A program made the translations under genes and the position numbers. From assembly GCF_014200045.1 (NCBI RefSeq), contig NZ_JACHOV010000001.1, positions 124,001 through 188,000 of the forward strand: a DNA stretch of 64,000 bases. Direction: 5' to 3'. Positions 23,301 through 31,564 of the stretch are shown in pieces. This DNA comes from Rhizorhapis suberifaciens. Its GTDB lineage: Bacteria; Pseudomonadota; Alphaproteobacteria; Sphingomonadales; Sphingomonadaceae. Under the pieces are notes generated by a model that did no database searches, was not told where the DNA came from, and saw only the letters and a program-made list of their open reading frames with translations. Within the stretch, counting starts at the first letter, position 1, and every line of letters starts with the position of its first letter.

Positions 23301-24137
23301 CTATACATGGCCGCCCGTACCTGCAAAAGCGGACAGACAAGCCGCTATTCTTTTTCGCGCCTCTATAGCAATCGCCTTTCGGTCCGAAAAATGTGCCGGA
23401 TCGAAAGGCTCCAGAAAGCGCAACGTCACTGGCAACTGGCCTTCCCGCGCGAGCACGCGAGCCGCGTTCTTGCCGGCAGGCTCACCGTTGATCCAGGCAA
23501 TATCGGGCGCGGCATCGCCATAATCGATAAAGACGGGCTGTACCAGCATGTCCCTGGGCGGGGGCGCCATTACAGCAAGCAACGAAGGCTTGAAAGGAAG
23601 GAGTGACACACCATCGCCCGTGGTGCCTTCGGGAAAGACGGCGATGGGCTGGTGACGCGCGAGCGCGCCGCGCAACTCGTCGACTTGTTTATGGACATCG
23701 CGGCGCGTTTCGCGGGAAACAAAGATCGTGTTATTCTGTGCTGCCAGCCAGCCGATAAGCGGCCATCGCGCTATGCCGTCATGTGCGACGAAAGCGCAAC
23801 CTGAGTGCCCCCCTAAAGCTAGAATGTCGATCCAGCTGACATGATTGCTGACATAGAAGGCGTCATGGCCCATGGGTTTGCCCTCGATGTGGACCCGTGC
23901 GCCTGCCGATCGCGCTGCGAGGGCAAGAAAGCGGGACGGCCATGGCGAAGGGCGCCGGAAAAGGCGATAGAGAAGGTGTGGCGGCAAACAGGCAAAAAGG
24001 CTGGCGATGAGCAGGCCAATACGCATGGCGCGCCGGAGTCTGGCTGGCGGCCGGTTCGAAGAAGAGACATGCGTCGCATCGGCAGAGGATGCAATGCCCA
24101 GCAGCCCATTGTCCCGATCAGATAAATTCATGTCCAT
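23301..24137 (-). CDS. 1-acyl-sn-glycerol-3-phosphate acyltransferase family protein (PlsC-like)
   Basis: The 278-residue protein has a hydrophobic N-terminal segment (IGLLIASLFACLPPHLLYRLF) and the HX4D acyltransferase motif in NHVSWIDIL, together with FVSRETRRDV and the phosphate-site block VFPEGTTGDGVSLLPF. It would transfer an acyl chain to lysophosphatidic acid or a related lipid at the inner membrane. The annotation is generic: ornithine-lipid acyltransferases (OlsA) share the motifs. It ends 4 bp upstream of miaB. The 171 bp between it and fur show no recognisable feature. Confidence 0.88.
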   Translation of the reverse strand: MDMNLSDRDNGLLGIASSADATHVSSSNRPPARLRRAMRIGLLIASLFACLPPHLLYRLFRRPSPWPSRFLALAARSAGARVHIEGKPMGHDAFYVSNHVSWIDILALGGHSGCAFVAHDGIARWPLIGWLAAQNNTIFVSRETRRDVHKQVDELRGALARHQPIAVFPEGTTGDGVSLLPFKPSLLAVMAPPPRDMLVQPVFIDYGDAAPDIAWINGEPAGKNAARVLAREGQLPVTLRFLEPFDPAHFSDRKAIAIEARKRIAACLSAFAGTGGHV

Positions 24138-24308
24138 TTGTTTTGAACGAGGCGCGGTTTTAGCCTAGGACCAGCGGCCTCACGTGAACAGGACAATCCT
24201 GATATCTGGCGTCCGTAAGTGGCGCTGGAACTTCGAATGGAGGACGGCTGGGAGAAATCAATCGTCCTGGCCCTGCACAGTTGATCTGGAGTCAGGACAG
24301 GAAAATCC

Positions 24309-24731
24309 TCAATTCTTGCGGTCGAGCGCAACGCCGTAAAGTTCCATGCGGTGATCGACCAAACGGAAACCAAGTTTCTCCGCAATCTGGCGCTGAAGCT
24401 GTTCCAATTCCGGATCGACGAATTCAATCACATTTCCCGTTTCAACATCGATCAGATGATCATGGTGCGATTCCGGCGCGGCCTCATAACGGGATCGGCC
24501 GTCCCCAAAATCGTGACGCTCCAAGATGCCGGCTTCCTCGAACAGCCGTACGGTGCGATAAACGGTGGCTATGGAAATGCCAGGGTCAATTGCATTCGCG
24601 CGTTCGTGCAGCTTTTCCACGTCCGGATGATCTTCCGCTTCAGACAGAACGCGTGCAATCACCCGGCGCTGCTCAGTAATTCGCAGGCCTTTTTCCGCAC
24701 ATAGCGCTTCAACGTCGATTTTCCGGTTCAT
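24309..24731 (-). CDS. fur: Fur-family transcriptional regulator
   Basis: The 140-residue protein shows the Fur winged helix (GLRITEQRRVIARVLSEAEDHPDVEKLHERA, ISIATVYRTVRLFEEAGIL) and the metal-binding dimerisation segment (ESHHDHLIDVETGNVIEFVDPELE). HHDHL and the downstream H/E residues correspond to the regulatory and structural sites of Fur. The CxxC pairs of zinc-type Fur proteins are absent, as in many alphaproteobacterial Fur/Mur members, so it may sense iron or manganese. The 5' flank contains CCTGAATATGCTCAGG, a partly symmetric stretch that could be an autoregulatory site. It stands between the plsC-like gene and mucR on the same strand. Confidence 0.92.
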   Translation of the reverse strand: MNRKIDVEALCAEKGLRITEQRRVIARVLSEAEDHPDVEKLHERANAIDPGISIATVYRTVRLFEEAGILERHDFGDGRSRYEAAPESHHDHLIDVETGNVIEFVDPELEQLQRQIAEKLGFRLVDHRMELYGVALDRKN

Positions 24732-24809
24732 TACAACTCGCGATCCGATTCCTGAATATGCTCAGGACTAGCCGTTTTTTGGCTGACGGAAAAGGGCCGC
24801 CAATGGAAA

Positions 24810-24836
24810 GGCGGGGCGAAAGGATGACGCCCCGCC
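24810..24836 (-). terminator. GC-rich hairpin downstream of mucR
   Basis: Arms GGCGGGGCG (24810-24818) and CGCCCCGCC (24828-24836) form a perfect 9-bp stem with a 9-nt loop, 28 bp beyond the mucR stop. The trailing U-run is weak (TTTCC), so it is either an imperfect intrinsic terminator or an mRNA 3' stabiliser. Confidence 0.55.
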
Positions 24837-24863
24837 CTGTAGAATTTTTTCGCTAAGCAGAAG

Positions 24864-25283
24864 TTACTTTGTCCGGCGGCGGCGCTTTGTGCCCAGGCCG
24901 ATCTTTTTGGCCAGGCTACGGCGCTGTTCGGCATAATTGGGCGCGACCATGGGATAGTCCGCGGGCAAATTCCATTTCAGGCGATAATCCTCGGGGGTCA
25001 TCTGATAATGCGTCATCAAATGGCGCTTGAGCATTTTCAGCTTTTTGCCGTCTTCGAGACACACAATATAGTCGGGCTTTACGGAAGCGCGTACGGAAAC
25101 AGCCGGCTCCTGCTTCACTTCGGGAGCAGCCGGTGTGCTGGACAGTTGTGACAGTGCCCCGTACACGTTCTGAATCAACAGCGGCAGGTCAGATACGGCC
25201 ACGCTGTTATTGGAGACATGTGCAGCAACGATATCCGACGTAAGTGTAATCAGCATTTCGCCCTGAGCGGACTGTTCTTCCAT
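24864..25283 (-). CDS. mucR: MucR/Ros-family zinc-finger transcriptional regulator
   Basis: The 139-residue protein carries the single zinc finger of the family at about residues 75-105 ([19 protein letters not shown]), with a basic tail ([14 protein letters not shown]). The second zinc ligand position, cysteine in classical Ros, is aspartate here (C-L-E-D), a variant known in Ros/MucR homologues that still folds. MucR proteins repress exopolysaccharide, motility and cell-cycle genes by binding AT-rich targets and usually repress themselves. The upstream sequence is AT-rich (AATAAATAGTTATT and TAAATATTA), consistent with autoregulation. AAGGAGCTTAAAT precedes the ATG. Confidence 0.9.
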   Translation of the reverse strand: MEEQSAQGEMLITLTSDIVAAHVSNNSVAVSDLPLLIQNVYGALSQLSSTPAAPEVKQEPAVSVRASVKPDYIVCLEDGKKLKMLKRHLMTHYQMTPEDYRLKWNLPADYPMVAPNYAEQRRSLAKKIGLGTKRRRRTK

Positions 25284-25316
25284 ATTTAAGCTCCTTTATG
25301 TTTTCTTGGCGACCCC

Positions 25317-25334
25317 ACCGTGCTTCTGCACGGT
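25317..25334 (-). promoter_or_regulatory. Hairpin in the mucR 5' leader
   Basis: ACCGTGC and GCACGGT form a 7-bp perfect stem with a 4-nt loop, about 35 bp upstream of the mucR start and inside its probable leader, next to AT-rich blocks. It may be an operator dyad or a leader stem. No other role can be shown. Confidence 0.35.
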
Positions 25335-25376
25335 AATATTTAGGCGCTGCAGCAATAACTATTTATTGGCTGCGAT

Positions 25377-25871
25377 TCAAGGGCTTTTGTCATGATCTGC
25401 CAAGTCCATCAGGAAGCTATGTGCGTCAAAGAGTTGTCCCGCTTCGCCGCGATAGTAGGACTTACGAGTATTTCTATGCGAAAATCCTACCGATTTATAC
25501 AAGTTAACGGCCTTGTTTGTCGAACGTACCTCTAAATGAATATGTCTAATGTTCCGTTCGATGGCCGCCGAAATATTGTCCATGAGCAAATTGCGACCAA
25601 CTTTCTGCCCCTGCCAGGCGGGATCCACCGCCAATAAAAGCAACTCTGCCTCGTCCAAAACGGAACGCATTAAGCTGAATGCGATAATCTTTTGGCCACA
25701 CTGCGCAATAGTCATCCAACTGCCCGGCATGTCAAGCATGCCTTCTACCTGAGAGCGCGTCCAGGCTTCTCCAAAGGCGGAGTCAAATGCTCGCCCCATC
25801 ACCTGCATGACCTGCGTCAAATCGCCGTGACTGCCAGGGCGGCAAATAATGGAGGGGGCAGGTTCGCTCAT
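25377..25871 (-). CDS. rimI: Ribosomal-protein-alanine N-acetyltransferase (GNAT)
   Basis: The 164-residue GNAT protein shows acetyl-CoA binding features in LLLLAVDPAWQGQKVGRNLL (the Q/R-x-x-G-x-G/A loop) and the HLEVRSTNKAVNLYKSVGF block of RimI, with a C-terminal YY. RimI acetylates the N-terminal alanine of ribosomal protein S18, though many such enzymes also act on other targets. Its start overlaps the tsaB stop by 4 bp (ATGA). The tsaB-rimI pairing is conserved in many bacteria and supports the assignment. Confidence 0.9.
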   Translation of the reverse strand: MSEPAPSIICRPGSHGDLTQVMQVMGRAFDSAFGEAWTRSQVEGMLDMPGSWMTIAQCGQKIIAFSLMRSVLDEAELLLLAVDPAWQGQKVGRNLLMDNISAAIERNIRHIHLEVRSTNKAVNLYKSVGFSHRNTRKSYYRGEAGQLFDAHSFLMDLADHDKSP

Positions 25872-26491
25872 GCCAAAGGCCGTGCATCTGCGCCGCGGCC
25901 GTAGAGCGGGCGCGGAGGGAGGTTGGCAGAACCATGCGGCAACATGAAAAAATCCGACGCATTCGGGTGCCTCGAAATCGCTTCACCCCAGCCTCGTGCC
26001 GCCACAAGAGCAGGTGCGCCTGGGCCGAAGACGCAATGCTGGTCTAATTGTTTTGCCAGAATGGAAATCGGCGTTGAGGCCAATTCGCTCAGGGGGCGCA
26101 GGGTTTGGCTGTTGAAGCATTGCCAGAAAAGTTCGCCATGTCCGCCAGTTATGGTGACAGCAATGGTCTCGTCATCAGAAGCCTCGGCCTCGTCCTTGGT
26201 TGCGGCCGCAATCATGGTGAGCGCGCTGTAGCCCACCAGCGCGGCTTCCCATGCGAAGGCGAGAGCGCGCGCGGCGGCTATGCCGATCCGGACGCCGGTG
26301 AAGCTGCCTGGACCCACGTCGACGGCGATTCGCTCAGCCTTTCCCATTTCGGGCAACCGTTCGATCATCGGGAGAAGGCGCTCAGCATGGCCGCGCCCAA
26401 CCACTAGATGTTCACATGCAATCAGCACATTGTCTTCAAACAGCGCAACCGAGCAGGCTTCGGTCGCCGTATCGATCACCAAAGTCCGCAA
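25868..26491 (-). CDS. tsaB: tRNA threonylcarbamoyladenosine biosynthesis protein TsaB
   Basis: The 207-residue ASKHA-fold protein contains the N-terminal LVIDTATEACSVALFED and the block AVDVGPGSFTGVRIGIAAARALAFA, both diagnostic of TsaB. TsaB dimerises with TsaD and helps transfer threonylcarbamoyl to A37 of ANN-decoding tRNAs. It has no catalytic role of its own. The coding region overlaps rimI by 4 bp and follows nfu by 77 bp on the same strand. Confidence 0.93.
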   Translation of the reverse strand: MRTLVIDTATEACSVALFEDNVLIACEHLVVGRGHAERLLPMIERLPEMGKAERIAVDVGPGSFTGVRIGIAAARALAFAWEAALVGYSALTMIAAATKDEAEASDDETIAVTITGGHGELFWQCFNSQTLRPLSELASTPISILAKQLDQHCVFGPGAPALVAARGWGEAISRHPNASDFFMLPHGSANLPPRPLYGRGADARPLA

Positions 26492-26568
26492 ACACCATCC
26501 CCACGCTGAAGCTTGCCTCAGTTAACCGATGGAAGGCGATTTGCCAACGTCTGGTCCGCACGCTTATG

Positions 26569-27144
26569 TCAGACTGCGCGGACCTCGGTCACTTCTGGCA
26601 CATAGTGTTTCAGCAACTGCTCTATTCCGTTTTTGAGTGTCGCTGTGGAAGAGGGGCATCCCGAACAGGCGCCCTGCATCCGCAGATAAACTTTTCCGTT
26701 ATCGAAGCCGCGATAAATAATGTCGCCTCCGTCATTCGCGACGGCGGGGCGGACCCGTGTTTCAATCAGTTCCTTGATTTGCTCGACTATCTCAGCATCG
26801 GCGGGATCGTCCTCAAAATCCTCGTCCTCCGACGGAACCGCAATCCCCTCAGCTGTTCCGGATCGGAAGAGAGGCATGTTTGCCGAAAAATGGTCAAGTA
26901 AAATGCCCAGAACATCGGGCTTGAGGTCGCTCCATGATGCGCCTGGCCCGGCAGTCACCGAAATGAAATCGCTGCCGAAAAAAACGCCCTGGACGTCACC
27001 TAGTGAAAAAAGCGCGTCCGCAAGGGGCGAAGCCTCTGCTTCTTCGGGCGTGGCAAAATCGCGCGTTCCCATGTCCATGACCTTCCGGCCAGGCAGGAAT
27101 TTCAGGGTCGCCGGATTGGGCGTGGCTTCAGTTTCTATCAGCAT
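26569..27144 (-). CDS. nfuA: NifU/NfuA-type iron-sulfur cluster scaffold
   Basis: The 191-residue protein combines an N-terminal Nfu_N domain (ETEATPNPATLKFLPG, DVQGVFFGSDFISVT) with a C-terminal NifU domain holding the CxxC motif in QGACSGCPSSTATLKNGIE, preceded by VRPAVANDGGDI. It carries and passes 4Fe-4S clusters to client enzymes such as aconitase or the radical-SAM enzyme MiaB encoded nearby. The central acidic stretch EDEDFEDDPADAE is a linker. It is followed downstream by tsaB on the same strand and preceded by the Phd-PAS gene, whose coding region ends 49 bp upstream. Confidence 0.93.
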   Translation of the reverse strand: MLIETEATPNPATLKFLPGRKVMDMGTRDFATPEEAEASPLADALFSLGDVQGVFFGSDFISVTAGPGASWSDLKPDVLGILLDHFSANMPLFRSGTAEGIAVPSEDEDFEDDPADAEIVEQIKELIETRVRPAVANDGGDIIYRGFDNGKVYLRMQGACSGCPSSTATLKNGIEQLLKHYVPEVTEVRAV

Positions 27145-27192
27145 GGCTGCTATTTGGGGCTGCCGAACGGAAGGATCAAGTAGAGAGTGGGC

Positions 27193-28125
27193 CTATCTCA
27201 TTGGGAGGAAACCCAGCGCGTCATCCAGAATTGCAAACAAGGCCACGTTCACCTGGCCCTTGAGCATCTTTGGGGCAAGGAAGAGGCGAACCGGCACAGC
27301 CCCTCGATCTCGTGTAACGATGTCCGCTCGGCAGGAGACCGGCCCTTTTCCTTCGAATATATGCGCTATATGCAAACTGCATTTGCGTTGCGATTGACCT
27401 TCGAACAACTCGCAAAAAGATTTTTGACTAATCGCATGAGCGCGAAACCGCACCAGCCGGGTCAAGCTGGGATGAACCTGAAGCAGCGTTCCGTCAGGTT
27501 CGATCGATCCGACGGCGCAGCCGACCATCATCGATAGCAATTGTTGTTCAGCGTCCTGCCGAGCCAGCAACTCGTCAGCCGTGCTTTCGGAGGTGATGTC
27601 TGTGGCGAACAGGACGCCGCCTCCGGGGAATGGAACGATTTCCACCTGATGGCAACGTTCCCGCGCAGAATCCAAAGAGAGTGCAAGAATTTGGGGCGAG
27701 CCGCTGGAGAATAGGGATTGAATTGCTGTTGCAATGCAATCCCGCACCTGTTCGTCAAAAAGTCGCGAGACTTGCTGGGCCAGAACTTCGCCCGGCTTTC
27801 TGCCGATGAAACGCGCAGCAACGCCGTTAATGCGAAGGACCTGCTGATGTTGATCGAACTGGATGAAGAGGCTTTTCATTCTTGCAAGCACCACGTCGAG
27901 CTGTCCACGAAGCTGCTCGGCATGCTCGTCGCTCCCCCCCTGGGCGGCCAGTAATTTGCTATAATGGTCAGCGGAAATCAGGATGGAGCGGGGGCGCCCA
28001 TGATGAAGGATGGTCACTGGTCGCTCGCTGCTGCGATCCTGCCACTCTGAAAAATGCCGCACGATTTCTGTGGCGGTAACGCCCTGTTTGTTAACCGCCA
28101 TTCGCCGATGTGGAGCATTGGCCAT
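27193..28125 (-). CDS. Phd/YefM-like domain fused to PAS domains, putative regulator
   Basis: Residues 15-62 of the 310-residue protein read GVTATEIVRHFSEWQ..RPVTILHHGRPRSILISADHYSKLL, a strong match to the Phd/YefM antitoxin DNA-binding fold (VSATE..., RHGRPxxVLVSxxxY). After a linker come two PAS-like domains: about 88-190 (MKSLFIQFDQHQQVLRINGVAARFIGRKPGEVLAQQVSRLF) and about 205-305 (MVGCAVGSIEPDGTLLQVHPSLTRLV). There is no kinase or output domain, so the Phd part is probably the output and PAS the sensor. No toxin gene is adjacent. The start at 28125 is preferred; an upstream start at 28221 is open. Fusion and signal are inferred. Confidence 0.8.
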   Translation of the reverse strand: MANAPHRRMAVNKQGVTATEIVRHFSEWQDRSSERPVTILHHGRPRSILISADHYSKLLAAQGGSDEHAEQLRGQLDVVLARMKSLFIQFDQHQQVLRINGVAARFIGRKPGEVLAQQVSRLFDEQVRDCIATAIQSLFSSGSPQILALSLDSARERCHQVEIVPFPGGGVLFATDITSESTADELLARQDAEQQLLSMMVGCAVGSIEPDGTLLQVHPSLTRLVRFRAHAISQKSFCELFEGQSQRKCSLHIAHIFEGKGPVSCRADIVTRDRGAVPVRLFLAPKMLKGQVNVALFAILDDALGFLPMR

Positions 28126-28389
28126 TCTTGCAGAATAGCCGATCTTTGCACCTGGTAGAGCTAGGGGATTGCGCCAATCTGACGCAAGTTGGAGCGGCAC
28201 CCTCGGCATAGATGCTTGCAATCGGCAGGGTTCTCAGCCATATGCGGCGCTGCGCAGCAATGGACGGTATCCGTCCTGGAGCAATTGGCAGCGTGATCGT
28301 CCGATCAGAATAGAGTCGGACCGGCCAATGACAATGCGTTTTGCTTGAGGCTTCCCTTTTCACGCGGGTCGTTTCGCCACCCGCGATCG
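28126..28389. other. Intergenic region between the Phd-PAS gene and the helicase gene
   Basis: About 264 bp between divergent genes with no convincing ORF. It contains an inverted GCGGGT..ACCCGC pair around 28364-28384 and must hold the promoters of both flanking genes. No RNA gene is recognised. The terminator-like hairpin that follows is described separately. Confidence 0.5.
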
Positions 28390-28430
28390 CTTGGGTGCGC
28401 CGATTCGCGCGCCCAGGCTTCCGCTTTTTT
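28390..28430 (+). terminator. Terminator-like hairpin in the helicase leader (candidate attenuator)
   Basis: CTTGGGTGCGC (28390-28400) and GCGCGCCCAGG (28407-28417) form an 11-bp stem with two G-U pairs and a 6-nt loop, followed by CTTCCGC and a T6 run (28425-28430). The T-run ends 13 bp before the helicase TTG start. No rightward gene lies upstream for it to terminate, so it is most simply a leader attenuator controlling the helicase. Regulatory role inferred. Confidence 0.55.
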
Positions 28431-28443
28431 GTGAGTATTTTAA

Positions 28444-29820
28444 TTGACCCAGTTTAAGGAACTTGGCCTCGCCGAGCCCATTTTGAAGGCGCTCGCCGCC
28501 AAGAACTATGACAACCCAACGCCGATCCAGTGCCAGGCCATACCGCCGTTGCTGGAGGGCCGCGACCTGTGCGGCATTGCGCAGACCGGAACCGGAAAGA
28601 CGGCGGCCTTCGCGTTGCCCTCGCTTCATTATTTTCATAACAATCCGAAACCCTCGCCATTGGGCAGCTGCCGTATGCTTGTCCTCTCGCCCACGCGCGA
28701 ATTGGCGGCACAGATCGCCGAAAGTTTTCGCACTTATGGCCGCTTCATGCGCCTGTCCGTGGAGACGGTGTTCGGTGGAGTCCCGATTGGGCGACAGATC
28801 AAGCGAATGCAGGCTGGTGTGGACATTCTTGTCGCCACGCCTGGTCGGCTTCTGGACCTGATAGACCAGAAGGCGATTCATCTTCGCGACGTCGAGATAT
28901 TTGTGCTCGATGAAGCAGATCAGATGATGGATCTTGGCTTCATTCAACCGCTGCAGCGCATCGACAAACTTTTGCCCCGGAAACGGCAAAGCCTGTTCTT
29001 TTCCGCGACCATGCCAAAAACAATTGCGGAATTGGGCGACCGGTTCCTGACTGATCCGATCAAGGTCAGCGTTGCGCCGCAATCGTCCACGGCCGAGCGG
29101 GTGCGTCAGTTCGCAACCTATGTAAACCAGGCTGAAAAGCAGGCGTTGCTGACTTTAACCATCAAGGGCGAGAATATCGATCGGGCGCTTATCTTCACTC
29201 GCACCAAGCATGGCGCCGATCGCGTCGTGCGCTTTCTTGAAGGTGCCGGCATCGAAGCGGTCGCGATCCATGGCAACAAAAGTCAGGGCCAGCGCACAAC
29301 CGCGCTTCAGGCTTTCCGGCAGGGCCGGGTGAAACTACTGGTTGCAACCGACATTGCGGCGCGGGGTATCGACGTGTCCGGAGTGTCTCACGTCATCAAT
29401 TTCGAACTTCCCAATGTGCCGGAGCAATATGTCCATCGCATCGGCCGTACCGCACGGGCCGGGGCGGAAGGCGTGGCGATCAGCTTTGTTGCTGACGACG
29501 AACGGCAATATCTGAAGCAGATCGAGCGGACGACGCGGGTGCGTTGTGAAATCGTGGCGCTACCGGAGAGTTTCGCTGAGGCGGTCCGTAACCTTCCCAA
29601 GCCTGCGCCTGCTCGCAAGGGTGGCGGAGATCGACCGGAGGGGCAGCGCGGCCGCGACGATCGCGCACGAGCGCATACCGAAGGCAGGGGCCGCCCCGAC
29701 CGGGCACATCGTCAGGAAGGCGCGCGTCCCGAAGGGGAAGGTCAGCGCAAGCGGCCGTTCCGTCGCCGCAAGATCGTGGGTGCACATCAAGGCGCGGTTC
29801 GGAAGTTCGGCGACCGCTAA
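28444..29820 (+). CDS. rhlE: DEAD-box RNA helicase (RhlE-like)
   Basis: The 458-residue helicase has the full DEAD-box motif set: Q motif NPTPIQCQAIPP, Walker A AQTGTGKT, PTRELAAQ, TPGRLLD, DEAD in LDEADQMMDLG, SAT in FFSATMP, and HRIGRTARAG near residue 350. The C-terminal 80 residues are a basic, Arg/Gly-rich tail (RPEGQRGRDDRARAH and similar), typical of RhlE in RNA binding. It acts in ribosome assembly and mRNA decay, especially in the cold. The start is a TTG at 28444, with a terminator-like hairpin just upstream suggesting regulated read-through. Confidence 0.93.
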   Translation: MTQFKELGLAEPILKALAAKNYDNPTPIQCQAIPPLLEGRDLCGIAQTGTGKTAAFALPSLHYFHNNPKPSPLGSCRMLVLSPTRELAAQIAESFRTYGRFMRLSVETVFGGVPIGRQIKRMQAGVDILVATPGRLLDLIDQKAIHLRDVEIFVLDEADQMMDLGFIQPLQRIDKLLPRKRQSLFFSATMPKTIAELGDRFLTDPIKVSVAPQSSTAERVRQFATYVNQAEKQALLTLTIKGENIDRALIFTRTKHGADRVVRFLEGAGIEAVAIHGNKSQGQRTTALQAFRQGRVKLLVATDIAARGIDVSGVSHVINFELPNVPEQYVHRIGRTARAGAEGVAISFVADDERQYLKQIERTTRVRCEIVALPESFAEAVRNLPKPAPARKGGGDRPEGQRGRDDRARAHTEGRGRPDRAHRQEGARPEGEGQRKRPFRRRKIVGAHQGAVRKFGDR

Positions 29821-29849
29821 GCGTCGCGCCTCAAATGAGGATCACCCTC

Positions 29850-29915
29850 TTCGTCCCGAGGGCAATCGAGGGGCGTTGGGGCTACCTGTCTCGACGTCGC
29901 TCGACACGAACGGGA
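29850..29915. repeat. Dispersed repeat downstream of rhlE
   Basis: This stretch contains CGTCCCGAGGGCAATCGAGG and TCTCGACGTCGCTCGACACG, related to the GTCGAGA class seen near 6701 and 36270, here in inverted orientation. It lies in the convergent gap between rhlE and the DAHP synthase gene. No gene is seen in it. Confidence 0.45.
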
Positions 29916-29964
29916 CGTGGGTTATATTAAAAGCTTGATGTTCTAAAGATAGCATCTCTCATTT

Positions 29965-30000
29965 TGAAACCCCGTGGCTGCAAGAGCACACGGGGTTTCA
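29965..30000 (-). terminator. Hairpin downstream of the DAHP synthase gene
   Basis: TGAAACCCCGTG (29965-29976) and CACGGGGTTTCA (29989-30000) form a perfect 12-bp stem with a 12-nt loop, 34 bp beyond the aroG stop. The trailing U-run is missing, so it may act as a bidirectional barrier or mRNA 3' end structure between convergent genes rather than as a canonical terminator. Confidence 0.5.
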
Positions 30001-30034
30001 ATCACAGGTCGATAAATCCCGAAAGAGTGGCCTC

Positions 30035-31417
30035 TCAGGCCGCTGACTTGCGACGCTCCGCCAGTTCGTCGTTCAGCATTTCCGCCAGCAGGAACGCCAG
30101 TTCCAGCGACTGGGCTGCATTGAGACGCGGGTCGCAATGTGTGTGGTAACGATCCGCCAGTCCCTCATCGGTTATAGCGATGGCGCCGCCCGTGCATTCG
30201 GTTACGTTCTGCCCGGTCATTTCCGCATGGATACCGCCCGCGAAACTTCCCTCGGCGCGATGCACTGCAAAGAAGCCGCGTACTTCGCCCAGGATGCGGT
30301 CGAATGGCCGTGTCTTATAGCCATTGGCGGCCTTGACGACGTTGCCATGCATCGGATCACAGGACCAGACCACCGGATGTCCTTCGCGCATCACGGCGCG
30401 GACGAGCTTGGGCAGCCCTGCTTCGATCTTGTCATGCCCGTAGCGCGTGATGAGCGTCATTCGACCGGGCTCGCGAGCCGGGTTGAGCGTGTCCAGCATG
30501 CGCAGCAGCGCATCAGGCTCCAAGCTTGGTCCGCACTTCATGCCAATAGGATTGCCGATGCCGCGCAGATATTCGACATGCGCCGAACCTTCAAATCGCG
30601 TGCGGTCGCCGATCCAAAGCATATGCGCGCTGGTATCGTACCAATCACCCGTCAGCGAATCTTGCCGCGTTAGCGCCTGCTCATAAGGCAGAAGCAGCGC
30701 CTCATGGCTGGTGTAGAAGCTTGTGGCTTTCAATTGAGGCACTGTGTCCGGATTGATCCCGCACGCTTCCATGAAATCCAAGGCATCGCCGATCCTGTCG
30801 GCCATCTCACCGAATTTCTTCGCCCATGGGCTGCGGCCCATGAAATCCAGCGTCCAGGCATGGACCTGATGCAAGTTGGCATAGCCGCCCTGGGAGAAGG
30901 CGCGGAGCAGGTTCAGCGTCGCTGCTGCCTGATTATAGGCCCGCACCATGCGCTGGGGATCAGGCTCGCGGCTGGTCTCTTCAAACGCGATATCGTTGAT
31001 GATGTCGCCGCGATAGCTGGGCAGTTCCTTGCCGCCATGCTCTTCTGTGGGGGTGGAGCGAGGCTTGGCGAACTGGCCCGCCATGCGCCCGACCTTCACG
31101 ATGGGGAGCTTCGAGGCATAGGTCAGCACGACCGCCATCTGCAACAGAACGCGGAACGTGTCGCGGATATTGTTCGGATGGAACTCAGCGAAGGATTCGG
31201 CGCAATCGCCGCCCTGCAGCAGGAAGGACTTGCCTTCCGAAACATCGGCCAGTTCGGCCTTCAGATTGCGCGCCTCACCTGCAAAGACCAGCGGGGGATA
31301 GCTTCCGAGTTGCCTTTCCGCGGCGGCCAGCGCCTCGGTGTCCCTATACTCGGGCATCTGCCGCCCTTCATGGCTCCGCCAGCTTTCAGGCGTCCAATTC
31401 GCCGCCACGTCACGCAC
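30035..31417 (-). CDS. aroG: Class II 3-deoxy-7-phosphoheptulonate synthase (DAHP synthase)
   Basis: The 460-residue enzyme condenses phosphoenolpyruvate and erythrose 4-phosphate, the first step of the shikimate pathway. It is the plant-like class II form: N-terminal [71 protein letters not shown] and [18 protein letters not shown]. The Cys of GGDCAE and the His/Glu in later motifs bind metal. The start at 31417 gives the expected N-terminus. It stands alone, 147 bp from cysS. Regulation by aromatic amino acids is typical of the family but cannot be seen here. Confidence 0.95.
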   Translation of the reverse strand: MRDVAANWTPESWRSHEGRQMPEYRDTEALAAAERQLGSYPPLVFAGEARNLKAELADVSEGKSFLLQGGDCAESFAEFHPNNIRDTFRVLLQMAVVLTYASKLPIVKVGRMAGQFAKPRSTPTEEHGGKELPSYRGDIINDIAFEETSREPDPQRMVRAYNQAAATLNLLRAFSQGGYANLHQVHAWTLDFMGRSPWAKKFGEMADRIGDALDFMEACGINPDTVPQLKATSFYTSHEALLLPYEQALTRQDSLTGDWYDTSAHMLWIGDRTRFEGSAHVEYLRGIGNPIGMKCGPSLEPDALLRMLDTLNPAREPGRMTLITRYGHDKIEAGLPKLVRAVMREGHPVVWSCDPMHGNVVKAANGYKTRPFDRILGEVRGFFAVHRAEGSFAGGIHAEMTGQNVTECTGGAIAITDEGLADRYHTHCDPRLNAAQSLELAFLLAEMLNDELAERRKSAA

Positions 31418-31564
31418 TCCTGCAAAAAAGATAATCGGCCCGCCCTATGAGCGCTTGACCGGAATTTGGCAAGCTTCCCAAGGACTGATGATTCTTTCCT
31501 TAGGCGAAGTGTGGCTTGGGAGGAGGAAATGACTCAAGCCGTTCCCGGCGAAGCCCATTAAAAA

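Noticed and set aside
24138-24308. Possible small RNA between the plsC-like gene and fur
   Set aside because: No promoter plus terminator pair, no conserved stem.
31529-31561. 10-codon ORF after AGGAGGAA upstream of cysS stop region
   Set aside because: Strong ribosome-binding site but too short, no downstream coupled gene on that strand.
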